This document shows positions 28,985 through 36,622 of a stretch of 64,000 bases of DNA, piece after piece. A program made the translations under genes and the position numbers. Position 1 is the stretch's first letter, and the number at the start of each line of letters is the position of its first letter. Under the pieces are notes generated by a model that was given only the letters and a program-made list of their open reading frames with translations, made no database searches and was not told the DNA's origin. This stretch comes from Actinomycetales bacterium Actino_02. Lineage in GTDB: Bacteria > Actinomycetota > Actinomycetes > Propionibacteriales > Propionibacteriaceae. Location of the stretch: assembly GCA_001603275.1 (NCBI GenBank), contig LUYM01000024.1, forward strand, positions 1 through 64,000, in the 5' to 3' direction.

Positions 28985-30331
28985 TCAGGGGGCTTGGAAG
29001 AACGAGACATGGACGTGGTCCATGTGGTTGGCGGTGTCGCCGCCCCGATCGTCCATCTTCTTCCAGCTGCCGCGCTCGATCGAGTAGCTGCGCTGGCGCC
29101 AGATGACGTAGTTCACGTGAAGGCGCTTGGCGTTGGCGATCACGTAGTCGGCGACCTTGTCGCCGAGCGCCTTGTTGGACTTGTAGGAGGGAATCATGAA
29201 GTCCACGGCACGTCCGGACGGGTGGTCCTCGGAGTAGGAACTGGACGTCCGCCAGCCGTAGATGTTCTTCAGCTGAGGGAACTTCTGGCGCAGTTCGATC
29301 ACGGCGGCCTTGCCGTAGGACTGCAGCTTGTTCAGCGAGGTGGAACCGAGATCGACGATCGCCGGTTTGGTGGAGGTCAGCGAACTGGAGGCGGTCCAGG
29401 CGATCGTGCCATCCCAGATCACAGCCGAGTACTTGTTCTTGGTGGCGCCGGTGGTGCGCAGGACCTCGTCCTTGCCGAGCGTGGCCACGGCGTCGGACTC
29501 GGCGTCCGCTGCGGTCCGGAGGGTCACGCCGGTCTTGGTGTAGAGGGTCTTGGCCCGCAGTGGCAGCACGTACTTCTTGGGCGTGCCCGCGACGGCCTTC
29601 AGGTATCCGGTGAGCACCCAGCCGACCTTCGCCTGGTACACGACTTGGGTGTAGCCGCCGGAGTGGATGCCAGTGCCGTCCACCCGCTTGCCGACGGCGA
29701 TGCTGGCCAGGCTGGATGCGGTCACCGATGCGGTGGCTCGAAGGGCGAGCTTGGTGGTGGCGGTGTAGCCGGCCTTGGTGGTGGGCAGGGTGGCGGTTGT
29801 CTTCGACAGCAACCGGGTCGCCATCCAGCGGATGATGCCGTCCGCCTTCACCTGGCTGTAGTCCCCGCTGGACAGGCCGGTGACCTGCATCACCGCACCC
29901 TTGGAGTAGGTCCGCACGATCGAGGAGCGCAGGCTCGGCCCGGTGCGCAGATAGACCCTGGCAGTGGTGGTCTTGCGTCCGCTCGGCCCGGTGGTGAAGG
30001 TGGAGGCGGCCTTGGCATCGGCCTTCAGGTAGTCGCGGCGGACGTAGGCCGTCTTCGACTCGTAGCGGATCGGCTGCCAGTCGCCGGACGCCGAGCCGGT
30101 GGCCAGCACGTGCGCACCCTTGGGGAGCTCGCCGACCAGAGCGGTGTTGGTGCCCTTGCCGGCGCGGACGTTCACGGTGCCCGTGGTGGAGTAGGTGCGG
30201 TTCGCGGCACCGGCGGGAAGCGCGCTGAGGATGCCGCCGCCAAGCAGGGCGGCGGTCAGGACGAGCCAGGTGGTGAGGTTGCGCAGGGGGGCGGCTGCTC
30301 GCACGATTCGGGGCATTCCTTCCGCCGGCAT
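28985..30331 (-). CDS. Exported SH3-repeat protein with a D,D-peptidase-like C-terminal domain
   Basis: 448 residues. A signal peptide with hydrophobic core LTTWLVLTAALLGG ends near ALPAGAA. Four bacterial SH3-like repeats follow (VNVRAGKGTNTALVG, YLRTGPSLRSSIV, LALRATASVTASSLAS, VTLRTAADAESDAV). The C-terminal 120 residues contain HPSGRAVDFMI and MDHVHVSF, the HxxGxAxD and DHxH metal pattern of M15-type peptidases. Such proteins bind and trim wall peptides. ATG 30331 has GGAG five bases upstream; ATG 30316 is an alternative. The long leader upstream is highly structured. Confidence 0.8.
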   Translation of the reverse strand: MPAEGMPRIVRAAAPLRNLTTWLVLTAALLGGGILSALPAGAANRTYSTTGTVNVRAGKGTNTALVGELPKGAHVLATGSASGDWQPIRYESKTAYVRRDYLKADAKAASTFTTGPSGRKTTTARVYLRTGPSLRSSIVRTYSKGAVMQVTGLSSGDYSQVKADGIIRWMATRLLSKTTATLPTTKAGYTATTKLALRATASVTASSLASIAVGKRVDGTGIHSGGYTQVVYQAKVGWVLTGYLKAVAGTPKKYVLPLRAKTLYTKTGVTLRTAADAESDAVATLGKDEVLRTTGATKNKYSAVIWDGTIAWTASSSLTSTKPAIVDLGSTSLNKLQSYGKAAVIELRQKFPQLKNIYGWRTSSSYSEDHPSGRAVDFMIPSYKSNKALGDKVADYVIANAKRLHVNYVIWRQRSYSIERGSWKKMDDRGGDTANHMDHVHVSFFQAP

Positions 30332-30490
30332 GCCGGCTCCGCGGACAAGGCGTGCCCGACCGGGGCTGGACCATCCCTCCTGGGCCAGTGGGGGTCGGGC
30401 TCGTCAGGGATGAGGCAGGGGACGAGTCTTCCCCGTGGCGTGCACCACACTCGTCCCTGCCTCGATCGATTGGACTCTATTGAGCCCACT
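30332..30490 (-). other. Structured 5' leader of the wall-protein gene
   Basis: On the reverse strand a 15-base stem (arms starting GAGGCAGG and ending CCTGCCTC, 30461-30412) encloses a small GTGG/CCAC hairpin; then GCCCGACC pairs with GGTCGGGC just before the start. Cyclic di-AMP riboswitches often precede actinobacterial wall hydrolase genes, but I could not find the conserved ydaO core strings, so I leave the class open. Confidence 0.35.
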
Positions 30491-30562
30491 ACGAACTCGG
30501 CTATCGGCGCAAGGGAAGTCGGCTCAGGGGGCTCCTCCCGGCGGCCCGGTTAGGCTGGGCGC

Positions 30563-30916
30563 ATGCCAGTGACGGTCAGCCCCGAGAGGTTCGACGAACT
30601 CGTCGATGCCGCTCTGGCTCAGATCCCGTCGGAGTTGCTCGACCTGGTCGAGAACTGTGTGGTGATCGTCGAGGACGAGCCGGGCCCCGAGTACGGTGAT
30701 GTGTTCGGCTTCTACGACGGAATTCCCTTGTCAGAACGGACTTCATCGTATGCGGGGGCGCTCCCGGATCGGATCTTGATCTTCAGTGGGCCGCTGCAGC
30801 GGATGGTCGCCGACGAGGATGAACTGGTGGACGAGATCCGGATCACCGTGTGGCATGAGGTCGCTCACTTCTTCGGGATCGACGACCATGAACTGGACGA
30901 TCTCGGCTACGCCTGA
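30563..30916 (+). CDS. Small zincin-like metallopeptidase family protein
   Basis: 117 residues. The C-terminal zinc motif VWHEVAHFFGIDDHELDDLGY (HExxHxxGxxD) and the preceding strand DRILIFSGPLQRM define the small actinobacterial metallopeptidase family. The function is unknown in this family. It stands alone on the + strand with no obvious operon partner. Confidence 0.85.
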   Translation: MPVTVSPERFDELVDAALAQIPSELLDLVENCVVIVEDEPGPEYGDVFGFYDGIPLSERTSSYAGALPDRILIFSGPLQRMVADEDELVDEIRITVWHEVAHFFGIDDHELDDLGYA

Positions 30917-30971
30917 GCCTTCACAACTCACCTCCAGCCCCGGTTGAGACCTCGGTGCCCGTTCCTGCCAG

Positions 30972-31664
30972 CTAGAGGTCGGTCAGGACCCAGCAGCGCT
31001 TGGGTGCGGCCACGAACCGGTCGCAGTGGCCCAGGCTTGTCGGCGGCAGGTAGCCGGCCTGCAGGTCGGATCGTGGCACCAGATGGGTGCCGGTGTGCCG
31101 CGCGAGTTCGGCGGCGGCATCGGGCTCAATGGTGATCGCGCACAGCGGCAGGTGCCGGCTGGCTGCGTTCACCGCCAGCGTGGCCATCACTTCGTCGGAA
31201 AAGCGCGGAGCCGCGATCAGCAGAGCGGCATTCTGGGTGCGGGCTTTGTCGAGGACGGGCAGGAGTTCGCGCATCGTGGTGACCGGCTCCGCTGTCACCA
31301 GGACCAGCGGTGAGTTCAGGACCGACCAGCTGGTGTCGGGGTCGGTGACGAAGGCCTCGTCCGCCCAGCCATGGGGCAGCGCGGGGGCCTCATCGAGTTG
31401 GGTGGCGAGGTGGTTGCGTTCGGTCTCGTCCAAGGCGTCCGGGTAGCGACGCTCGGCGAGCAGATCGAGTTCGAGCTCGTAGGTGGGTTCGGCGGCGTCG
31501 TCCGGGCGGCCGGGGATTAGCCGGTCCGGGGGCCCGCTCACCTGCGCGGCCCGATGCCGGTTCGCCGTCCGATCGGACAGCCAGCCATAGGCCACCACGG
31601 CTACGCCGATCACCAGGACGGCGACGATTCCGAGGTATACGGGGGCCACGTCTCCAGTGTGCAC
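30972..31664 (-). CDS. Membrane-anchored protein with a GroEL apical-domain-like region
   Basis: 230 residues. One N-terminal membrane helix (residues 9-29) precedes a charged linker to about residue 85. Residues 95-228 read like the chaperonin apical domain: [21 protein letters not shown] parallels GroEL [42 protein letters not shown] parallels [20 protein letters not shown], and [14 protein letters not shown] parallels the strand after the GFGDRR loop. The GFGDRR loop itself is absent, as are the equatorial ATPase and intermediate domains. The gene stands alone. I infer a substrate-binding minichaperone-like module at the membrane; no function is established. Confidence 0.65.
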   Translation of the reverse strand: [230 protein letters not shown]

Positions 31665-31681
31665 GCCGACTTGACGCAGAA

Positions 31682-31717
31682 CTGCCCGGGATCGCTGGAT
31701 GAGGCGATCCCGGGCAG
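31682..31717 (-). terminator. Hairpin terminator downstream of the DUF4190-like gene
   Basis: Perfect 14-base arms (CTGCCCGGGATCGC and complement) with an 8-base loop, 10 bases beyond the stop at 31728. Confidence 0.8.
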
Positions 31718-31727
31718 AGGGTCAGGC

Positions 31728-32336
31728 TCAGAAGCCGGTGATGTCCTTGAATCGGACGGTGGCGTCGTTGGTCACCTCGACGGTGCACATGGCCTTGAAC
31801 TTCCACTTGCCGCCGGCATCGATGGTGCTGGCAGTGTCGATGCAGGTGCCGATGTTGGCGCTGCTCGAGTCGAGGACATCGAAGCTGATGGTGGCGATTG
31901 CGGTGACAGCCTTGTCGGAGGTGTTCGAGACGGTGCCGACCACCGTTGAGATCCCCGACTCGGACTCGACCTTCCAGCCATCGTCGAGCTTCAACATGCT
32001 GGACTTGTCGAGGTCCTTCGCGGCCTGTCCGGCCGCGCCGATGACGGCGGCGGTGACCACCGTCATCACGATCGCGATGATGATGGACACAACCCCAAGA
32101 ATGAGGCCCGCGATGGAGGTGCCGCGCGAGCGTCCCTTCATCAGCAAGCCGACGATGCCGAGGATGACAGCAACGCCGCCCAAGAAGAAGGCGAAGGCCC
32201 CAACAATCGGGATGAAGGAGACGAGGACGGCAACGATGCCGACCACGAGCGCGGCCACGCCGACGCCGTTGCCAGTGGTGGACGGAGCCGGGGCTGGCTG
32301 CGGCGCAGGGGGCTGGACGAAGGTGGGATCAGACAT
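31728..32336 (-). CDS. DUF4190-type membrane protein with FxLYD-like C-terminal domain
   Basis: 202 residues from the ATG at 32336; a longer frame to 32399 is less likely. A Pro-rich cytoplasmic start is followed by two long hydrophobic segments (GVAALVVGIVAVLVSFIP and IAGLILGVVSIIIAIVMT) separated by KGRSRG, the DUF4190 layout. The outer domain (VVGTVSNTSDKAVTAIATIS, ending DATVRFKDITGF) resembles FxLYD domains. The function is unknown; such proteins are usual on actinobacterial surfaces. Confidence 0.75.
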   Translation of the reverse strand: MSDPTFVQPPAPQPAPAPSTTGNGVGVAALVVGIVAVLVSFIPIVGAFAFFLGGVAVILGIVGLLMKGRSRGTSIAGLILGVVSIIIAIVMTVVTAAVIGAAGQAAKDLDKSSMLKLDDGWKVESESGISTVVGTVSNTSDKAVTAIATISFDVLDSSSANIGTCIDTASTIDAGGKWKFKAMCTVEVTNDATVRFKDITGF

Positions 32337-32494
32337 AGGTTGACTCCTGGAGAGTGCGGGGTGGTGACTGCCGATCGGTAATCGGTGTTCACCATTCAAC
32401 CAGTTCTGTGTGAAACCTGTGGGCTTTCTGCCCCGCTGCGGTGTGCGAGGGCTGGTCCCGCGCAGGTAGGCTACCTAGGCGCCAGAGGCGTGTG

Positions 32495-32567
32495 GGGCCT
32501 ATAGCTCAATAGGCAGAGCAGCGGACTTTTAATCCGCGGGTTGTGGGTTCGATTCCCACTGGGCCCA
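32495..32567 (+). tRNA. tRNA-Lys (TTT)
   Basis: A 73-base cloverleaf: acceptor GGGCCTA/TGGGCCC with a T-G pair, anticodon stem GCGGA/TCCGC with loop CTTTTAA (anticodon TTT), T-arm GTGGG-TTCGATT-CCCAC. CCA is not encoded. Confidence 0.95.
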
Positions 32568-32597
32568 CCTGCGTCGGATCCCCGCGGTCGAGTTGGC

Positions 32598-33581
32598 TCA
32601 GTCGATGTCGAGGATCACCTTGCCGGTGGTGGCCCGTCCTTCGAGCGCCTCGTGGGCCGCACGCGCCTGAGCAAGCGGGAATCGGTTGCCGATCCGGACG
32701 TCCAGTCGGTGGTCGAGGATGGCGGCGAACAACTCGTCCGCCCGACTCCGCAACTCCTCGGTGGTGGCGATGTAGTGGCCAAGGGAGGGACGGGTGACGT
32801 ACAGCGACCCGCCGGCGTTGAGCCGCTGCAGGTCGAAGGGTGGCACCGCTCCGCTGGAGGCGCCGAACAGCACCATCAACCCACGTGGACGCAGGCAGGC
32901 CAGGGATGCGTCGAAGGTGGAGCGTCCGACTCCGTCGTAGACGACGGGTAGGCCGCCGCCGGCGAGTTCGCGGACGATGCGGGGGAGCTCGGCCGACAGG
33001 TCCGTGAGCAGGTCGTAGCGGATCACCTCGGCGGCGCCGGCCGCCCGGGACAGTTGTTCCTTCTCCGCACTGGAGACCGTGGTGATGACGCGGGCTCCGC
33101 GGGCGGCTGCCAGCTGGGTGAGCAGGAGTCCGACGCCGCCGGCACCAGCGTGAACGAGGATCGTGTCCCCGGCCTGCACCGGGTAGGTCGAGGTGGCCAG
33201 ATAGTGCGCGGTGAGCCCCTGCAGGGGGATGGCTGCGGCCACGTCGAGATCCACGCCGGCGGGCACCTTCAAGGCGCGCGCAGCCGGCACCCGGACGAAC
33301 TCTGCATAGGAGCCGGGGGCATCGGCCCACGCGACGGTGTCGCCCACGGCCAGATCGGAAACGCCCTCGCCGACGGCCCTCACCGTACCGGCGCCCTCGC
33401 TGCCCGGGACGTGTGGGAACGGCATCGGGTACATGCCGCTTCGCCGATAGGTGTCGATGAAGTTGATGCCGGCCGCTGCCGTCTGGACGACGACCTCACC
33501 CGGGCCGGGAGTGGGTTCGGGAACCTCGACCAGTTCGAGGACGTCCGGGCCGCCGGCCCGCATTGCCTGAATTGCGCGCAT
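32598..33581 (-). CDS. NADPH:quinone oxidoreductase-like zinc-independent alcohol dehydrogenase family protein
   Basis: 327 residues from the ATG at 33581 (MRAIQAMRAGGPDVLELVEV). It contains the GroES-like N-terminal domain (GINFIDTYRRSGMYP), the family block VPGSEGAGTVRAVGEGV and the NADP Rossmann loop VHAGAGGVGLLLTQLA. Structural zinc cysteines are absent, as in QOR/zeta-crystallin. It likely reduces quinones or activated alkenes with NADPH. Confidence 0.87.
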   Translation of the reverse strand: MRAIQAMRAGGPDVLELVEVPEPTPGPGEVVVQTAAAGINFIDTYRRSGMYPMPFPHVPGSEGAGTVRAVGEGVSDLAVGDTVAWADAPGSYAEFVRVPAARALKVPAGVDLDVAAAIPLQGLTAHYLATSTYPVQAGDTILVHAGAGGVGLLLTQLAAARGARVITTVSSAEKEQLSRAAGAAEVIRYDLLTDLSAELPRIVRELAGGGLPVVYDGVGRSTFDASLACLRPRGLMVLFGASSGAVPPFDLQRLNAGGSLYVTRPSLGHYIATTEELRSRADELFAAILDHRLDVRIGNRFPLAQARAAHEALEGRATTGKVILDID

Positions 33582-33647
33582 GCTCCGACGATAACTCGCC
33601 GCTAAACCCATTCGCGCCGACTGCACCGACGCGCGTGCAGCCGAACC

Positions 33648-34073
33648 CTAGGACGCCAGCAGCGCGTCGATGCGCTTCTTCAAGACCGCCTCGGGCTGGG
33701 CACCGACCAGACGAGTCACCGTCTTGCCATCACGCAGGATCACCAGGGTCGGGATGCTCTGGGCGTCGAAGCGGGCCGAGGTTCGCGGATTGTGGTCCAC
33801 GTTCACCTTCACCACCTTCACAGAGCCGGCGTACTGGCTGGCTAGGCGCTCGAGAATCGGCGCAACCATCCGGCACGGGCCGCACCAGGGTGCCCACAGG
33901 TCGACCAGGACGATCTGATTGGTGTTGGTGGCTGCGGCGAAGTCGGCGTCGTCGACATTCACCAGCCAGGGCAGCGGGCCGTGGCAGGACGCGCATTGCG
34001 GGCGTCCGCTGGCCGCCGCCGGGACGCGATTCTTCGTGCCGCAGGCTGGGCACGTGCTCACCCCAGAACTCAT
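33648..34073 (-). CDS. trxC: Thioredoxin 2-like protein with N-terminal zinc ribbon
   Basis: 141 residues. An N-terminal zinc ribbon (CPACGTKN and CASCHGPL) precedes a thioredoxin domain with the redox motif WAPWCGPCRM and the cis-Pro SIPTLVILRDG. This is the TrxC architecture: a cytosolic disulfide reductase often linked to oxidative stress. The gene lies upstream of the quinone oxidoreductase gene on the same strand with a 66-base gap. Confidence 0.9.
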   Translation of the reverse strand: MSSGVSTCPACGTKNRVPAAASGRPQCASCHGPLPWLVNVDDADFAAATNTNQIVLVDLWAPWCGPCRMVAPILERLASQYAGSVKVVKVNVDHNPRTSARFDAQSIPTLVILRDGKTVTRLVGAQPEAVLKKRIDALLAS

Positions 34074-34205
34074 ACGTCGAATCTAGCTCGGGCGGAGTGT
34101 GAGAGTGTCGCGAGATTGCCCGCTGTCGTGATGGCCGCGGATGGATTGAATCGAGGGCGTACTGGCCGGTGGTCGGGTTCCTCCGGGCTGGTGTGGTCCT
34201 GGTGT

Positions 34206-34370
34206 GGGCGCCGATTTCGTCGCTCTCGCCTGGGGTGCCGGGGCGTCGACTCGACCCGGGCGCCGATGTCGTCGAAATGGACCGTGCTGGCGGGCGCCTT
34301 GGCAACAAAGTCGGGGCTCGCGTGTGAGTGCGGCCTCGAAGCAGTCTCCATAGCGACAAAATCGGCGCCC
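34206..34370. repeat. Cluster of four short repeats in both orientations
   Basis: A core of about 17 bases appears four times: 34206-34223 (GGGCGCCGATTTCGTCGC), 34258-34274 in the same direction (one mismatch in 17), 34353-34370 inverted (17 of 18 match) and 34302-34317 inverted and diverged (13 of 16). They occupy the middle of the 343-base space between thioredoxin and the OsmC fragment, which holds no gene I can support. Confidence 0.65.
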
Positions 34371-34416
34371 AGCCGTTCAGCCCGCTCTGTCGGCGTGCCC
34401 TCACCGCCGAGGTTCT

Positions 34417-34704
34417 TCAGCGTCGGCGTACCGGCGCGCCCGCGCGGACGGCTCGAGGGATCTCGGCCAACTCGTCCACGAGCTCGACCAGGCGGGCGAT
34501 GGAGGCAGGGTCTGCAGGGGAGTCGACCTCCACGCGATAATCGATGCCGGTTGAGGCCCACTCTGTGTCGAACCCGCCCGTGGCCCGCACCCGGACTCCG
34601 GCCAGAGGGATGCCCAGCTTCTCGGCCTCACGGTAGAGGTCGTTGAGGACGCAGGTGGCCACCGCGACGTGCAGAAGCTCCGCGCCGGTGAATCCGGCGA
34701 TCAC
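34417..34704 (-). CDS. OsmC-family protein, 5' end uncertain (possible fragment)
   Basis: 95 residues from the only in-frame start available, GTG 34704. The OsmC hallmarks are present: FTGAELLHVAVATCVLNDL with the peroxidatic-type Cys, then GVRVRATGGFDTEW and STGIDYRVEVDSP. A full OsmC protein has about 140 residues, and the frame is open upstream to 34956 with sequence that could be the missing N-terminal strands, but no ATG, GTG or TTG occurs there. Either the family member is short, uses a rare start, or has lost its start. OsmC proteins reduce organic hydroperoxides. Confidence 0.55.
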   Translation of the reverse strand: MIAGFTGAELLHVAVATCVLNDLYREAEKLGIPLAGVRVRATGGFDTEWASTGIDYRVEVDSPADPASIARLVELVDELAEIPRAVRAGAPVRRR

Positions 34705-35053
34705 ATCGACGCCCTCCTTGGTCCAGCGATGGGCGAAGTGGGAGATCGTTGCCCGGTCGCTCGGCCGGAGGCTTCCAGTGGCGCACTCAACGGGAAACTC
34801 GTTCGTGCTGCGATCCTTCTCCTGGTCGCCGAGCGCGCCAATCGACAGTTGTGCGGAGAAGCGGCTGGCCGCATCACCAGAGCCCGTGGCAGGCCCGATT
34901 CGGCCCGGCGAGCCGGGTGTGGGACACTGAAGGAGTGAGCGCGGTAGTCGCGCTCCTCATCGCACCACAATCGGGCATCGCGCCGATGGTCACACCATCC
35001 GAGTGCCGCTCGACCTTGGACAGTGGTGAACCAATCAAGCTGAAAGCAGTTCT
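34705..35053. other. Gene-free stretch between the OsmC fragment and the helicase
   Basis: The reverse frame of the OsmC fragment stays open to 34956 (stop TGA at 34957-34959), giving a possible remnant N-terminus. On the + strand it must contain the helicase promoter. I see no RNA gene or clear repeat. Confidence 0.4.
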
Positions 35054-36562
35054 TTGTCTCACACTGACTCTGCTCAGACGTCCTTTGTGGCGCTGGGCGT
35101 TCCCGCCGTGCTCGCCGAATCCTTGGCCAAGCGCGACATCGAATCGGCCTTCCCGATTCAGCAGGCCACCTTGGCCGACACCCTCGCCGGCCGCGACGTT
35201 TTGGGCCGCGGACGCACGGGCTCAGGCAAGACTCTTGCCTTCGCTCTGCCGCTGGTAGCCCGCCTCGGCGGCCTGGTGGACGGCGCTCGCCGCACCAAGC
35301 CCCGTCCGGGCGCACCCCGGGGGCTGGTGCTGGCCCCGACCCGTGAACTGGCCAACCAGATCCTGGAGACCGTCGAGCCGCTGGCGCGGATCGCCGGGCT
35401 CGGCGTGATGACCATCTTCGGTGGCGTCAGCCAGTCCGGACAGGTGCGACGGCTGCGCCAGGGCATTGACATTGTGGTGGCCACCCCCGGCCGTCTCGAA
35501 GACCTCATGAAGCAGGGCCACCTGAGCCTGGACGCCATCGAGATCACCATCCTCGACGAGGCTGACCACATGGCCGACCTCGGCTTCCTGCCCGGTGTGA
35601 CCCGGATCCTGGCCGCGACCCCGTCCGGTGGCCAGCGGATGCTGTTCTCGGCCACCCTCGATGCGGGCGTCGACAAGCTGGTCAAGCGGTTCCTGAGCCG
35701 TCCGCTGGTGCACAGCGTCGACACCGAGTCGTCCCCGGTTGCCGCGATGACCCATCACGCCTTGCTGGTGGCCGATGCCACCCAGAAGCGCAAGGTCGTC
35801 CAGGTGCTCGCTTCGGGCACCGGACGCCGTCTGCTGTTCACCCGCACCAAGCATCAAGCCCGCAAGCTGGCCCGCGAGCTCACCGCCGAGGGCACTCCTG
35901 CCGTCGAGCTGCACGGCAACCTCTCCCAGAACGCTCGCGAGCGCGGCCTCAAGGCCTTCGCGGACGGTCAGGTGCGGGTGCTGGTGGCCACCGACATCGC
36001 CGCCCGCGGCATCCACGTCGATGACATCGAGCTGGTCGTCCATGTTGATCCGCCGGCAGAGCACAAGGCCTACCTGCACCGTTCCGGACGGACGGCTCGC
36101 GCCGGCCACGCCGGCGATGTGGTCACCTTGGTGCTGCCCGAGCAGCGCCGCGACTTCCAGGCCCTGACCCGGGCAGCCAAGATCACGGTCACTCCGACCC
36201 CGGTCTCGCCGAGCGACTCGCGGTTGCGTGACCTCGCCGGACCGGCCGCCGCACTGGTGGCTCCGGATCAGGCCGGCCCCGCTGCGGCTCGCCGCGGCGA
36301 GCCCAGCGCTGCGCAGGCTGGTGGTGGACGTCCGAACCGTCAGCGTCGCGGCGCCCAGCCGTCCATCGGCGGCGGACGCCCGCGTGGCCAGGCCCGGGGA
36401 ACTCAGCCCGGCTCCGGCACCCAGCGCGCGGCCAGTGGCTCCGCGTCAACGTCGCGCAAGTCCGGACGCTCCCAGGCCCCGCAGCGCGCCGGTTCGTCCG
36501 GTGGCGTCGCGGCCTTCTCGCGGCAGGGTAATCGCCGCAGCGGCTCGCGTCGCGCTGCCTGA
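35054..36562 (+). CDS. DEAD-box ATP-dependent RNA helicase
   Basis: 502 residues from a TTG start (MSHTDSAQTSFVALGVP). All core motifs are seen: Q motif FPIQQATL, motif I GRTGSGKT, Ia APTRELANQ, II LDEADHMADLG, III FSATL, V ATDIAARGIHV and VI HRSGRTARAG. The C-terminal 110 residues are a disordered Arg/Gly/Ser-rich tail, typical of RhlE/DeaD-like helicases that remodel ribosomal RNA or mRNA in the cold. The start is uncertain because no ATG is near. Confidence 0.93.
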   Translation: MSHTDSAQTSFVALGVPAVLAESLAKRDIESAFPIQQATLADTLAGRDVLGRGRTGSGKTLAFALPLVARLGGLVDGARRTKPRPGAPRGLVLAPTRELANQILETVEPLARIAGLGVMTIFGGVSQSGQVRRLRQGIDIVVATPGRLEDLMKQGHLSLDAIEITILDEADHMADLGFLPGVTRILAATPSGGQRMLFSATLDAGVDKLVKRFLSRPLVHSVDTESSPVAAMTHHALLVADATQKRKVVQVLASGTGRRLLFTRTKHQARKLARELTAEGTPAVELHGNLSQNARERGLKAFADGQVRVLVATDIAARGIHVDDIELVVHVDPPAEHKAYLHRSGRTARAGHAGDVVTLVLPEQRRDFQALTRAAKITVTPTPVSPSDSRLRDLAGPAAALVAPDQAGPAAARRGEPSAAQAGGGRPNRQRRGAQPSIGGGRPRGQARGTQPGSGTQRAASGSASTSRKSGRSQAPQRAGSSGGVAAFSRQGNRRSGSRRAA

Positions 36563-36567
36563 GCAGA

Positions 36568-36613
36568 CCTTCGGGCGAGGCTGGACAGGGGAGCAGTCCA
36601 GCCTCGCCGAAGG
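36568..36613. terminator. Bidirectional terminator between helicase and membrane-protein genes
   Basis: Long inverted repeat with arms of 18-19 bases (one bulged base) and a 9-base loop, placed between convergent stops at 36562 and 36623. Confidence 0.85.
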
Positions 36614-36622
36614 GCCCTCCGG

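Noticed and set aside
30412-30461. Cobalamin or c-di-AMP riboswitch by name
   Set aside because: The conserved core strings of either class are not visible, so only 'structured leader' is reported.
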